64,000 nucleotides of DNA from an uncultured Oscillospiraceae bacterium (GCA_934589145.1 CAKTNW010000002.1:62001-126000); one strand, 5' to 3'; shown: positions 1 through 8,442, counted from the first letter of the stretch. A program made the numbers and translations. The notes: generated from the sequence alone by a model not told the origin.

Positions 1-2507
1 GCAAAGGCGTTTGCCGTCATGGCAATGATGGGGATTCTTTGTCCAAGGGGATTGCTGCTGTGCCGTATGGCGCGAGTGGCGTCCAGGCCGTTCATAACGG
101 GCATCTGCATATCCATCAGGATCGCCTGATAGTCCCCCTCGCGGACATGGGAAAAGGCTTCCACCAGCTGTGCGCCATCGGGATAGATGTCACATGCGGC
201 TCCATACAGCTCCATCAGCGCCGTCAGGATTTCGGCGTTCAGGCTGTTGTCCTCGGCGCACAGAAAGCGCATACCGTTGAGAATGGACATGGTCTCTTCC
301 TCCTGGATAGCGTCGGCATTGCGCTTTTGCCGGATGGCGTCGGCCAGCTGCGACAGGAAGAGCGGTCTTGCCAGCACACCGTCCACTCCGGCGGCAGACA
401 GAGAGCTATGGTGGTGATCCGCGTGAGCGTGATCGGTATAAAAGATAAGAAGCTTTTGTCGCGCCGCCCTGCGCAGAGTGTCCGCAAGGGTGGGCAGCTT
501 CTGACCGCAGCAGCCGGACAGAAGAACGACATCCACTTCCTCTTGCCGCAGCAGCGGTACCGCGTCGTTTACGCTGCCGGACACAAACACGTTAAGCCCG
601 GATTCACAGGTCATAGCCTTTACGTTTCCCGCAAATTGAGGATCATCTGTGATCAGAAGAATGCCGGAAGCGTCTGCGTGACATGTGGTGCCGCGGTCGA
701 TAGGAAGGGAGAGCGTCACCTGAAAGCGGCTGCCTTTGCCCGGCTCGCTCTCCACGGTGATCTCGCCGCCCATCAGGTCAACGATGTTCTTGGTAATGGC
801 CATGCCCAGACCGGTGCCCTGCACCTTGTTTGTGGTGGAACTTTCACCGCGGGTAAACGGGTCGAAAATATGGGCCAGAAATTCCTGGGTCATGCCATAG
901 CCGTTGTCGGATACCGTGATGCGAAGTGAGGTGTGTTCCGTGTCGGTACCGGGGAGTTCGACGATATCAAGGCGGATCATGCCGCCATAGGGCGTGTATT
1001 TTACCGCGTTGGACAGCAGATTGACCAGGATCTGCCCCAGGCGCATACTGTCGCCCATCAGGAATTCATGTGCCACATTATGGGTGCGGATCATAAAATC
1101 CTGCGCCTTTTCCGCCGCGCGGGGGCGGATGATGCTGTCGATCTGGCTGACCTGCTCGGCAAGGCTTACCGGCTCCCTGACAATACGGATCTTTCCCGCC
1201 TCGATCTTGCTCATATCCAGCACGTCGTTGATCAGGGCCAGCATATGCTGGCCGGAGGTGTGGGCCTTGCGGATATAGTCGCGCATTTTGTCCGACAGGT
1301 GCTGCTCGTTCTCCATCAGGCGGGTAATGCCCAGAATGGCGTTCATAGGCGTGCGGATGTCGTGGGACATGTTGGTGAGGAACTCGCTCTTGGCACGGTT
1401 GGCGGCCCTGGCCTCCTGTGTAGCGGATTCCGCCAGCTTTACCGCGGCGGACAGCTCACGGTTGACGGCGGACAGCTTGTCGTTATTCTCTCGTTCGATG
1501 GCCAGGTTCCGCTTCTGGCTCACTGTCAGAATGACGGTGATCACAATGGCGCAGGTAATGACCAGTGTGATGGCAAAGGAAAAGACCATCCGTGTCGTGG
1601 TATCCACCAGCAAGACGATGTCCTGGGCCACATAGTCTGACGACACCAGAAACAAAAGCGTCCAGTCCGCGTTATTCATCCTTTTCAGGGCGTAATAGTA
1701 TTCGTCCCCGTTCAGCACCGCATTGGAATAGGCGAGGCCGTTGCTGTCAAGCTCATACTTGGCGGCCTCAAACGAGGTGCCGTGGAGATAGGTCATCTCC
1801 TTCAGTGTAGCATAAGCGTTGTAGCCCAGCAGCGTGTCGTCGCCGCTGCTGAAGATGCGACCGCCGTAGGGATCCAGCACATAGACGCTGTTGTTATTGT
1901 CATACGCCTCGCAGGAGAAGAAGGGGTTCAGCTCCGCCAGCCGACAGGACAGACCAAAATACGTCAGCCGTATAACATCGCCGCCGTCCTGAACGGTCAC
2001 CGGTTCCGGCAGCCTTTGCAGGAAAAAGATCCCCACATCGGTTCGGCCGACACGGGAGGTGACGAAGGATACCCGTTCCGGGTCATCCAGAAGGAAAGCC
2101 ATTTCCGAAAGTGTTCCATTCCATCCGTCATGGGTCAGATAGCTGCCCGAGTCATCCACTGCCACCAGATGACGCTGTTCGTCATCCACCTTGTACAGAT
2201 CAGACAACGACCGCAAATAGGTGTACAGCTCATCCAGAGAGGCAAAGGTGCGATCCTCGATGGCGCCGCAGAAGACGTCGGTGTCCTTCCACCAGCGCTG
2301 TGTCACATCATCCAGCCGCTTGAAAAGCTGAACAGTGACCTCCTTCATCTGCTGCTGCCGCTCCTTATATAAAATGTCGTCGATATACCTGTCATAGAGC
2401 CGCATGAAGATGAGAAAGGCGACGCACACCAGCAGCAGGAACGCAGCCAGAGCGAAAGCCAAGGAGCGAAGCCGGTTCCCTTCGGTGTTTTTACGATTCT
2501 CTTTCAT
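1..2507 (-). CDS. Hybrid sensor histidine kinase, 3' end beyond the window
   Basis: Membrane hybrid histidine kinase, about 835 residues visible; the last receiver runs off the window edge. Domains in order: membrane helix at about residues 14-34, an extracellular sensor to about 295 (Cache-like by size and place only), second helix about 298-320, HisKA with H-box SHDIRTPMNA (His near 382), HATPase with GTGLGMAI near 564, a degenerate receiver whose phospho-Asp region reads VVLLSGCC, and a normal receiver with CAEDN, ILMDMQMPVMNG and AMTAN. The ATG at 2507 lies six bases after the stop of the lipoprotein gene, so the two are probably co-transcribed. It probably feeds a phosphorelay with the separate Hpt and LytTR proteins upstream in the operon. 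The ligand is unknown; the adjacent binding lipoprotein is a candidate sensing partner (inference). Confidence 0.93.
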   Translation of the reverse strand, partial: MKENRKNTEGNRLRSLAFALAAFLLLVCVAFLIFMRLYDRYIDDILYKERQQQMKEVTVQLFKRLDDVTQRWWKDTDVFCGAIEDRTFASLDELYTYLRSLSDLYKVDDEQRHLVAVDDSGSYLTHDGWNGTLSEMAFLLDDPERVSFVTSRVGRTDVGIFFLQRLPEPVTVQDGGDVIRLTYFGLSCRLAELNPFFSCEAYDNNNSVYVLDPYGGRIFSSGDDTLLGYNAYATLKEMTYLHGTSFEAAKYELDSNGLAYSNAVLNGDEYYYALKRMNNADWTLLFLVSSDYVAQDIVLLVDTTTRMVFSFAITLVITCAIVITVILTVSQKRNLAIERENNDKLSAVNRELSAAVKLAESATQEARAANRAKSEFLTNMSHDIRTPMNAILGITRLMENEQHLSDKMRDYIRKAHTSGQHMLALINDVLDMSKIEAGKIRIVREPVSLAEQVSQIDSIIRPRAAEKAQDFMIRTHNVAHEFLMGDSMRLGQILVNLLSNAVKYTPYGGMIRLDIVELPGTDTEHTSLRITVSDNGYGMTQEFLAHIFDPFTRGESSTTNKVQGTGLGMAITKNIVDLMGGEITVESEPGKGSRFQVTLSLPIDRGTTCHADASGILLITDDPQFAGNVKAMTCESGLNVFVSGSVNDAVPLLRQEEVDVVLLSGCCGQKLPTLADTLRRAARQKLLIFYTDHAHADHHHSSLSAAGVDGVLARPLFLSQLADAIRQKRNADAIQEEETMSILNGMRFLCAEDNSLNAEILTALMELYGAACDIYPDGAQLVEAFSHVREGDYQAILMDMQMPVMNGLDATRAIRHSSNPLGQRIPIIAMTANAF

Positions 2508-2513
2508 CCCGTC

Positions 2514-4289
2514 TTACTCCCAGCAGATATCGTCCCGTGAGAAAGTCTTGAATCGACTGAGATAGTCCCGTGCCGCGGAGAGGCCAAGAATACCGGTATC
2601 CGTCAAGCCGCCCTCTTTGGCCACCTGATCGGTCACACCGGCGATCACCACCGTATAGATCTCCTCATCGCGGATGGCCAGGCTGTCCGGCTTTACCAGC
2701 TCATAGGGGAAGAACACGCCGCAGTCTCCGCAGTCGTAGCCGGTTTCCGCCAGCTCTTTGACACGGGCGCCGGTCAGCGTGACGGTCTGGATATTGCCGC
2801 GCCAGCCGGTGGGCAGGATCGAGGTGAGCTCCTGATCGGAGACAGGGAGAGGGAACAGCTCGCCGGACACGCCCTTCGAGTTCATGTGGCTGACGCCGTC
2901 CACCACGAAATAGGCGTTTTTGGAGATCAGCGCCAGATCCGCACCCGCCGCTTTGCCGAAGGAAACGCCCACCAGCCGTGCGCAGTCGTCGGTAGTCAGC
3001 TTTTCGGTCACCGTGGTGCAGGCGGCGGCGGTATTGTCCCGCAGAAGATATTGGTTGTCGTCAAAGGCGCTGATCAGCTGCTCCAGTGTCGCGCTGCCCC
3101 GTATGTATTCCAGCCCCACGTCGCCGATGGGGACGATGATGTTTTCCCAGCCGCTGTAGAGGAAGGGCGCGGTCAGTCCGTTGTACAGCTCGTCCTCCAC
3201 GGGCTTGTAGTAGCTGCTCTCGGGGATCACATAGTCCTTCAGCGGCAGCATCAGCGAATTGACGCAGCTCTCGTTCAGCGAGGACATCCCCTCCACGGTG
3301 GACAGGACTTCCATCACATGCAGCGCGTCGGCCAGCTTCCGCGGGTCATTTTCCAGGGCCTTATTCAGGCCGATGTAGCGGGACACCTGCATGATGATGG
3401 TGTTTTTGGTGCCGTCCTCGGACAGATACGGCATAAGCCGGAACTCGTCGTCAGAATCCTCGGCGGTGATGTTGTTGGTGCTGCCCAGCAGGAAGAGCGT
3501 GTTGCCCTCGGCCATCATGCGCTTTGTCTCGCAGTTGTCGTACCAGCTGCCCTCGCCGTTCAGCATGCCCAGCTCCCGCCATTCCTCCACAACGGAAAAC
3601 GCCTGGCGCATGCCCTTGGAGTCTGCCGCCGTGGCCTTTCCGTCCAGAAAGTCGCTCTGCCACCGTCTGCCGTCCAGCGTGTTGAGAAAGTCGGTGTCCA
3701 TGATGTTGCACAGATACTGGAAGCCATAGCCGGGCAGGGCGATCTGATTCAGCGCCAGACGGCAGCCGGCCGCCTTGACCTGGGGCGCCAGCTCCCGCAG
3801 CTCCGCAAAGGTGGTGGGCAGCGTCCAGCCGTGCTCGTCAAGCAGCGTCTGGTTATAGGTGATGCCCAGACAGGAGAAGAAGGTAGGCAGCAGATAGATC
3901 GCGCCGTCGTCCGAGACCTCGTGGAGGCTGGAGGCGGTGTAGTTGTTGGTAAAGCTGTATCCGGACAGGTCGATCAGCCTGTCGCTGAGATCCTGACGCT
4001 CCGGCACATAGACGGTGGTCAGATAGATGTCTGGCATATCGCCGGATCGCAGCTGGGCGCTGAGATAGGCTGTGGTGTTGCCGCCGGCGTAGGGGATCAC
4101 CTCGATATTGATCTCCGGATAGGTCTCGTGAACCTTTTCGATAAAATGATCCATTTCCGGAAAGAGGGAGACGATGGTGAGCGGCTCGTGGGCTTCCCCG
4201 GCAGCCTCTGTCTGTCTGCTGTAAGCGGTGCAGGCGGTAAGCGTGCAGACCAGTGCCAGAATAAGCGCGATGACCCATTGCGGTTTCAT
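2514..4289 (-). CDS. Binding lipoprotein (SBP family 1) with a 5'-nucleotidase C-terminal-like domain
   Basis: Secreted lipoprotein of 591 residues. Signal peptide with lipobox LTAC (Cys20). Residues about 38-400 look like an extracellular solute-binding protein of the sugar-binding type 1 family (VSLFPEMDHF near the start, GDMPDIYLT around 85). From about residue 440 the sequence changes to a fold resembling the C-terminal domain of 5'-nucleotidases (LALISKNAYFVVDG, TGARVKELAETGYD, YTVVIAGV). No metallophosphatase catalytic domain is present, so an enzyme activity is not expected. There are no ABC permease genes beside it. It sits in a signalling operon immediately before the hybrid kinase, which suggests a sensing rather than a transport role (inference). 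The second-domain call rests on remembered family patterns and is less sure than the first. Confidence 0.82.
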   Translation of the reverse strand: MKPQWVIALILALVCTLTACTAYSRQTEAAGEAHEPLTIVSLFPEMDHFIEKVHETYPEINIEVIPYAGGNTTAYLSAQLRSGDMPDIYLTTVYVPERQDLSDRLIDLSGYSFTNNYTASSLHEVSDDGAIYLLPTFFSCLGITYNQTLLDEHGWTLPTTFAELRELAPQVKAAGCRLALNQIALPGYGFQYLCNIMDTDFLNTLDGRRWQSDFLDGKATAADSKGMRQAFSVVEEWRELGMLNGEGSWYDNCETKRMMAEGNTLFLLGSTNNITAEDSDDEFRLMPYLSEDGTKNTIIMQVSRYIGLNKALENDPRKLADALHVMEVLSTVEGMSSLNESCVNSLMLPLKDYVIPESSYYKPVEDELYNGLTAPFLYSGWENIIVPIGDVGLEYIRGSATLEQLISAFDDNQYLLRDNTAAACTTVTEKLTTDDCARLVGVSFGKAAGADLALISKNAYFVVDGVSHMNSKGVSGELFPLPVSDQELTSILPTGWRGNIQTVTLTGARVKELAETGYDCGDCGVFFPYELVKPDSLAIRDEEIYTVVIAGVTDQVAKEGGLTDTGILGLSAARDYLSRFKTFSRDDICWE

Positions 4290-4331
4290 AAGAGACGTCC
4301 TTTCTCCGTGTATCGGCGGTATGCTGCGGGA

Positions 4332-4682
4332 TTACCGAAGGAGCGCGGCGATCTGTTCCAGCACCCGGCCGTATGCCCTGTCGACCTTGTCAAAAAGCGC
4401 GTCGCCGGGGAGCGCGGAGGGCGGACGCAGTGCGTCTGCCAACAGGGTGGCCGCCTCCGTCAACTCCTTCAGCCCCAGCGTGGAAGCGACGCCCTTGAGC
4501 GTGTGCGCCGCCAGAAACGCGCCCTCTGCGTCGCGGCTTTCCCTGGCTGCCGCCAGCGCCGCGTAGGAGGGATCCGCAGGAAATTTCAGCAGAAACATTT
4601 CTATCATACTGTCCGACGGCATCCTGCGGAACATATCGTCATAATCGCCGCCGATGGCCTTGTAAAATTCCCTGATCTTCAT
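4332..4682 (-). CDS. Free-standing histidine phosphotransfer (Hpt) protein
   Basis: Small cytoplasmic protein of 116 residues, the normal length of a single Hpt domain. The phosphorylated histidine is His60 in AHTLKGVASTLGL, the canonical HTLKG motif. It would carry phosphate from the receiver of the hybrid kinase at the window start to another receiver, plausibly the LytTR regulator encoded just upstream. The start chosen is MKIREFYKAIG at 4682. A longer reading frame to 4790 exists but its N-terminus is proline- and arginine-rich and overlaps the LytTR gene. A purine-rich ribosome site (AAGGAGA) lies rather far, about 19 bases, from this ATG, so the exact start is uncertain. Confidence 0.88.
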   Translation of the reverse strand: MKIREFYKAIGGDYDDMFRRMPSDSMIEMFLLKFPADPSYAALAAARESRDAEGAFLAAHTLKGVASTLGLKELTEAATLLADALRPPSALPGDALFDKVDRAYGRVLEQIAALLR

Positions 4683-4761
4683 GCTGCGAACCGAATGTCC
4701 GGTCTCCTTTCCAAACATCGTCTTTTTCGAGTGTGGGCACCGCCGAAGGGCGGCGGGAGGA

Positions 4762-5475
4762 TCAATATGCGGCGGACAGCGCGGCGGCATAGGCCATATA
4801 CGCCTGCCGTACCGGCTTTACGCCCCGCTGCCGGATGGGGATCGTCTCCCCGTTGGACAGCAGGAACTCCTTGCCGATCTGCCGGACGTGATCCATGTTC
4901 ACCAGAAAGCTCTGGTGGCAGCGCAGGAAGCAGGGGTCGTTCAGCTCCTTTTCGATGGTGTTCAGCGTTTTATAGGCGGTATGTACGCCGCCGGATACCG
5001 TGTGGATCATGCACTTGGAGTTGGAGCTCTCAATATACAGGATGTCGCGGTACGCGATCCTGGTCACCGTGGCCCGGTGCCGGATCTGATAGGTATTGGG
5101 GTCAAAATTCGCCGTGATCCGATCCACGACAGTCTTCAGCCGTTCATAGCTGATGGGCTTGAGCAGATAACCGCTGGCGGACACGTCGTAGCCCTCGACG
5201 GCAAAGTCCGGCGACGCGGTCAGAAATACGATCTTTCCCTGATATCCCATGGCCCGCAGCTGGTGGGCCAGCTCATTGCCCATCGCGTCCGGCAGATAAA
5301 TGTCCAGAAATACGATGTCGTAATGTGCCCCTTCTTCCACGTCATAGAGGAGATTCATTCCGTATGCGTAGGGCGCCAGCGCCACGGGAAGTGATCGCTC
5401 CGCCGAACAGCGGTTCAACAGATGCACGATCATATCACGTTGAAGTTGGTTGTCCTCACAGACAGCAATGCGCAT
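4762..5475 (-). CDS. LytTR-family response regulator
   Basis: Transcription factor of 237 residues. The N-terminal receiver has CEDN (acidic pocket), phospho-acceptor Asp58 in IVFLDIYLP and FLTAS (conserved Thr/Ser). The C-terminal half is a LytTR DNA-binding domain, with ILYIESSNSKCMIHT, TLNTIEKEL and CHQSFLVNMDHV as typical landmarks. It is the first gene of a minus-strand operon followed by the Hpt protein, the binding lipoprotein and the hybrid kinase, so its phosphate donor is probably that kinase through Hpt. LytTR regulators usually bind tandem direct repeats; none was recognised with confidence upstream. A long leader with an intrinsic-terminator-like hairpin precedes it. Confidence 0.93.
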   Translation of the reverse strand: MRIAVCEDNQLQRDMIVHLLNRCSAERSLPVALAPYAYGMNLLYDVEEGAHYDIVFLDIYLPDAMGNELAHQLRAMGYQGKIVFLTASPDFAVEGYDVSASGYLLKPISYERLKTVVDRITANFDPNTYQIRHRATVTRIAYRDILYIESSNSKCMIHTVSGGVHTAYKTLNTIEKELNDPCFLRCHQSFLVNMDHVRQIGKEFLLSNGETIPIRQRGVKPVRQAYMAYAAALSAAY

Positions 5476-5549
5476 GGATATCAGATCCCTTTCTTCACAA
5501 AATCAGATTTCGCTGCCGGAACAGCAGAAGGCGGCGCGGTACCGGTCAC

Positions 5550-5577
5550 AAAAAAATGGCGGCTGCCGCCGCCATTT
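5550..5577 (-). terminator. Terminator-like hairpin in the leader of the LytTR operon
   Basis: A perfect 10-bp stem (5554-5563 with 5568-5577) closes a TGCC loop. On the minus strand it is followed by a run of seven T, the form of a Rho-independent terminator. It lies between a candidate minus-strand promoter (5669-5696) and the LytTR start at 5475, so it may act as an attenuator. No plus-strand gene ends here. Confidence 0.6.
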
Positions 5578-5668
5578 CTATCGCAAACTCCGGAATGCTT
5601 TTTCGTAACAGGATCGTTCAGACGATACAGACGTTGGGGTTCTGCCGTGGCTGCGTTTTCGTTTATAC

Positions 5669-5696
5669 ATTTTACACTTGAAAAGCAAAAAATCAA
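5669..5696 (-). promoter_or_regulatory. Candidate promoter of the LytTR operon
   Basis: On the minus strand TTGATT (5696-5691) and TAAAAT (5674-5669) are separated by 16 bases in an AT-rich stretch. A transcript from here would have a leader of roughly 185 bases before the LytTR start. Confidence 0.5.
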
Positions 5697-5725
5697 TATA
5701 ATGTTTTGTTAAAAATTCTGCCCGA

Positions 5726-5733
5726 TTCGACAA
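5726..5733. promoter_or_regulatory. Spo0A binding site (0A box)
   Basis: TTCGACAA is the 0A-box core known for Spo0A, read in the TTCGACA orientation. It lies about 215 bases before spo0A and about 30 bases upstream of the candidate promoter of the divergent signalling operon, so phosphorylated Spo0A could act on either. The 472-base gap 5476-5947 holds this box, the two promoters and the hairpin; no further gene is seen in it. Confidence 0.6.
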
Positions 5734-5862
5734 AATTACCCAAAATACAAGAAAATGAGACGGTAAGCGTGCCGCTGCGACACGCTCGCCAAAAGAAAAA
5801 ATTTGATAAATTCATCGGTTTTTTGCGGTTATTCACAGTAAATGCGCACATACTTTTCGTTT

Positions 5863-5871
5863 TGCTATAAT
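5863..5871 (+). promoter_or_regulatory. Extended -10 promoter element before spo0A
   Basis: TGCTATAAT is a perfect extended -10 (TG-N-TATAAT) about 77 bases before the spo0A start. The -35 region is weak, as expected for this promoter class. Confidence 0.55.
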
Positions 5872-5947
5872 AACGGCAGATCAAGGCCATAGCATAAAAG
5901 GGATGCGCCGGTCGAAAGCGATCAATACTGAATAAGGGAGAAAGAAT

Positions 5948-6703
5948 ATGAAAAATTTGATGAAAGTCGTATTGGCGGACGCTGACGAGGGGGTTCGTAT
6001 GATGCTGCAGCGGGTGATCGAAGCCGCTGGGGACTTCAAGGTGGTAGGAAGCGCAGGCAACGGCGCGGACGCATGGCGCGTGATTGAGCGAGAGTGTCCC
6101 CAGCTGGTCATTATGGATGTGATCCTGCCGGAGCTTGACGGTTTTGGACTGCTGAACCAGATGGCCACCATGGCAGAAAGGCCGCGGGCCATACTGGTAT
6201 CCGCGATCTGTCAGGGACAGATCATAAAACGGGCTATGGCGCAGGGGGCGGAAGCGTTTATTCCAAAGCCCTGCGGTGTGAACGAGCTTCTTGACCAGAT
6301 GCGCCGCGTAGCGCGGCGGGCGGAGGAAGAGGACGCATATAACGCCGCACTGGAGCGTCTTGTTACGCCCATTATCCACGAGCTTGGTATGCCGGCGCAC
6401 ATCAAGGGCTATCAGTATGTCCGCGAGGCTATCGTTCTGACCATCAAGGATGTGAGCATGATCCACGCGGTCACGAAGGCGCTGTATCCGGCGATCGCGA
6501 GACGCTACAACACCACGCCGTCCTGCGTCGAGCGTGCCATCCGGCACGCCATCGAGGTGGCCTGGAACCGGGGAGATCTTGACACCCTGCAGCGCATGTT
6601 TGGCTACACGGTAAGTAATAGCAGAGGAAAGCCCACCAATTCCGAGTTTATTGCCATGATCGCCGACCAGCTCAGCCTCCGGAGCAAGGCAAAGACGGCA
6701 TAA
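5948..6703 (+). CDS. spo0A: Sporulation master regulator Spo0A
   Basis: Response regulator of 251 residues that commits endospore-forming Firmicutes to sporulation. Receiver: Asp11 and Asp13 in the acidic pocket, phospho-acceptor Asp57 in [12 protein letters not shown], Lys of FIPKPC. The C-terminal DNA-binding domain carries Spo0A-specific stretches: [47 protein letters not shown] and [14 protein letters not shown]. Length matches the family. The start at 5948 has the ribosome site AGGGAG. A consensus 0A box upstream suggests autoregulation, as in other spore formers. It stands alone, divergent from the LytTR signalling operon. In many Clostridia spo0A follows spoIVB; that neighbour is absent here. 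Confidence 0.97.
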   Translation: MKNLMKVVLADADEGVRMMLQRVIEAAGDFKVVGSAGNGADAWRVIERECPQLVIMDVILPELDGFGLLNQMATMAERPRAILVSAICQGQIIKRAMAQGAEAFIPKPCGVNELLDQMRRVARRAEEEDAYNAALERLVTPIIHELGMPAHIKGYQYVREAIVLTIKDVSMIHAVTKALYPAIARRYNTTPSCVERAIRHAIEVAWNRGDLDTLQRMFGYTVSNSRGKPTNSEFIAMIADQLSLRSKAKTA

Positions 6704-6740
6704 AAGCGGCGGCAAAAGCAAAAATTTTACCGTTTTATGG

Positions 6741-6769
6741 TAGACGGCGCTCCTGCCGCATGGTATAGT
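6741..6769 (+). promoter_or_regulatory. Promoter of the HAD phosphatase gene
   Basis: TAGACG (6741-6746), 17 bases, then TATAGT (6764-6769), which is also preceded by TGG to give an extended -10. It lies about 34 bases before the start codon. Confidence 0.55.
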
Positions 6770-6802
6770 GATATCATCAATTAAGAAGGGTAGGAACCAG
6801 CT

Positions 6803-7612
6803 ATGGAACCGTTTGCTTCCCTGGATTTCAACGCGAAAAAAGGCTTTATCTGCGATATGGACGGCGTCATCTATCACGGCAACCGCATTCTGCCGGGTGT
6901 GGCGGAGTTCATCCAGTGGCTCCATGACGAGGATAAGGAGTACCTCTTCCTGACCAACAACAGCGGCTATACGCCCCGTGAGCTGAACCAGAAGCTGGCC
7001 CGGATGGGGCTGGATGTGCCGGAGGAGCACTTCTATACCAGCGCGCTGGCCACGGCGGCCTTCCTGAAGGAGCAGGCGCCGGGATGCTCCGTGTTCGCCA
7101 TCGGTGAGGCGGGACTGCTGAACGCCCTGTATGACGCGGGCATCACCATGAACGACGTGAACCCCGACTATGTGGTGGTGGGCGAGGGGCGCAGCTATTC
7201 GCTGGACACCCTGACCAAGGCCACCAATCTGGTGATGCAGGGGGCGAAGCTTATCGGCGCCAACTCCGATGTGTCCGGCCCCATCGAAAACGGCATCGCC
7301 CCGGCCTGCCGGGCGCTGATCGCCCCCATCGAGATGGCCACCGGCAAGCAGGCCTACTTCTGCGGCAAGCCCAATCCCCTGATGATGCGCACGGGCCTGC
7401 GGATGCTGCACTGTCACTCCGCCGAGGCGGTGATGGTGGGCGACCGCATGGACACCGACGTGATCTCCGGCATGGAGAGCGGCATGTCCACGGTGCTGGT
7501 GCTGTCCGGCGTGTCCACCCGCGAGACGCTGCGCACCTACGCCTACCGGCCCAGCATCGTGCTGGACGGCGTGGGGGATATCCCGGCGCTGGCCCGTGCG
7601 GCAAAGAAATAA
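6803..7612 (+). CDS. HAD-IIA family phosphatase (NagD-like)
   Basis: Cytoplasmic haloacid-dehalogenase-type hydrolase of 269 residues, the usual length for NagD/phosphoglycolate-phosphatase-like HAD-IIA proteins. Motif I is CDMDGVIYHG with nucleophile Asp18 and acid/base Asp20. Motif II is FLTNNSG. The C2 cap follows, then FCGKPNPLM carries the motif III lysine and MVGDRMDTDV is motif IV. Family members dephosphorylate small phosphorylated metabolites such as UMP, glycerol phosphate or p-nitrophenyl phosphate; the substrate here cannot be told. It has its own promoter and a strong terminator shared with the convergent coaX. Confidence 0.92.
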   Translation: MEPFASLDFNAKKGFICDMDGVIYHGNRILPGVAEFIQWLHDEDKEYLFLTNNSGYTPRELNQKLARMGLDVPEEHFYTSALATAAFLKEQAPGCSVFAIGEAGLLNALYDAGITMNDVNPDYVVVGEGRSYSLDTLTKATNLVMQGAKLIGANSDVSGPIENGIAPACRALIAPIEMATGKQAYFCGKPNPLMMRTGLRMLHCHSAEAVMVGDRMDTDVISGMESGMSTVLVLSGVSTRETLRTYAYRPSIVLDGVGDIPALARAAKK

Positions 7613-7618
7613 ACAGAG

Positions 7619-7656
7619 AAAAACCGGAAAGGGACGGGAGTTCCTTTCCGGTTTTT
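7619..7656. terminator. Bidirectional terminator between the HAD gene and coaX
   Basis: A 14-bp stem (7619-7632 with 7643-7656) is flanked by A and T runs on both sides, so it can end both convergent transcripts. Confidence 0.9.
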
Positions 7657-7677
7657 CTTATAGAGAGGGAAAATGGA

Positions 7678-8442
7678 TCACTTTGTTTCCCGGCGGTACA
7701 TGACCGCCAGCCCCTGCAGCAGCAGGGCGTCGTCCAGGATCACCGGGCGGCGGCAGTGGGGGATCACGCTTCCTGCCAGTCCGCCAGTGGCGACGGCGGT
7801 CACCGGTGCGCCCAGGGACGCCTCCAGCCGATCCAGCATGCCGTCCACCATGGCGGCGGCACCCAGCACGATGCCGCTGCGGAGACAGTCCTCTGTGCTG
7901 TGGCTGAGGGCGCTTTCGGGGGCGGTCAGCTCCGGCAGGGGCAGTCCTGTCCGCTGGGACAGCGCCTCCGCGCTCAGGTGGACGCCGGGGACGATGGCCC
8001 CGCCCAGGAAGGCGCCGGTCTCATCCAGTACGGAGAGGGTGGTGGCGGTGCCCATGTCGATCAGCACCAGCGGCGGCTTGTATTTGGCCAGAGCGCCCTC
8101 CGCGGCGGCGATCATGTCGGCGCCCAGGGTCTCCGGATGGTCGATGCGGATGGGAATGGCGGTTCGGGCTGTTTCGCCCACCACCAGCACCGGGCCGGTG
8201 ATGAGGGCGGCGAGGGCCTGCCGCAGCGGCTCCGTGACGGCGGCCACGACGCTGGAGAGGATGGCCCCCTGGAAGCTCCCGGCGGGACAGTCCGCCTGCG
8301 CCAGCGCCGCCTTGATGGCGGCGGTATATCCGGCGGCGTCCATACTGCGGTCGGTGATCAGGCGCACGGTGCGGCGCACCGTAAGCTCCTCCAGGCAGCC
8401 CAGCACGATATTGCTGTTGCCTGCGTCTACTGCTAAGATCAT
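7678..8442 (-). CDS. coaX: Type III pantothenate kinase
   Basis: Phosphorylates pantothenate in the first step of coenzyme A synthesis; 254 residues, the family's usual size. The N-terminal ATP-binding motif is ILAVDAGNSNIVLG (Asp6). Further family landmarks are TLGADMIAAAEGA, the catalytic-site stretch VLIDMGTATTLSVLD and a C-terminal ATGGLAG. The start used, 8442, gives an ATGA overlap with the stop of the upstream ECF transporter gene, so the two are translationally coupled; a longer reading frame lacks homology at its N-terminus. CoaX is insensitive to feedback by CoA and is not K+-independent (family knowledge). Together with the upstream S component it makes an uptake-and-trap module for pantothenate. 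Confidence 0.95.
   Translation of the reverse strand: MILAVDAGNSNIVLGCLEELTVRRTVRLITDRSMDAAGYTAAIKAALAQADCPAGSFQGAILSSVVAAVTEPLRQALAALITGPVLVVGETARTAIPIRIDHPETLGADMIAAAEGALAKYKPPLVLIDMGTATTLSVLDETGAFLGGAIVPGVHLSAEALSQRTGLPLPELTAPESALSHSTEDCLRSGIVLGAAAMVDGMLDRLEASLGAPVTAVATGGLAGSVIPHCRRPVILDDALLLQGLAVMYRRETK

Noticed and set aside
39-929. Long plus-strand frames at 39-929, 933-1640 and 1782-2372
   Set aside because: They lie opposite the hybrid kinase gene, whose H-box, ATPase and receiver motifs are clear on the minus strand. The plus-strand products are rich in His, Gln and Arg and show no family pattern.
2886-5117. A 743-residue plus-strand frame
   Set aside because: It crosses the lipoprotein, Hpt and LytTR genes on the opposite strand and several gene boundaries; low-complexity product without motifs.
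5481-5696. A 71-residue minus-strand frame before the LytTR gene
   Set aside because: It starts inside the promoter candidate and reads through the terminator hairpin; the composition is not protein-like and a ribosome site is lacking.
5693-7417. A 574-residue minus-strand frame
   Set aside because: It runs antisense through spo0A and the HAD gene, both firmly identified on the plus strand.
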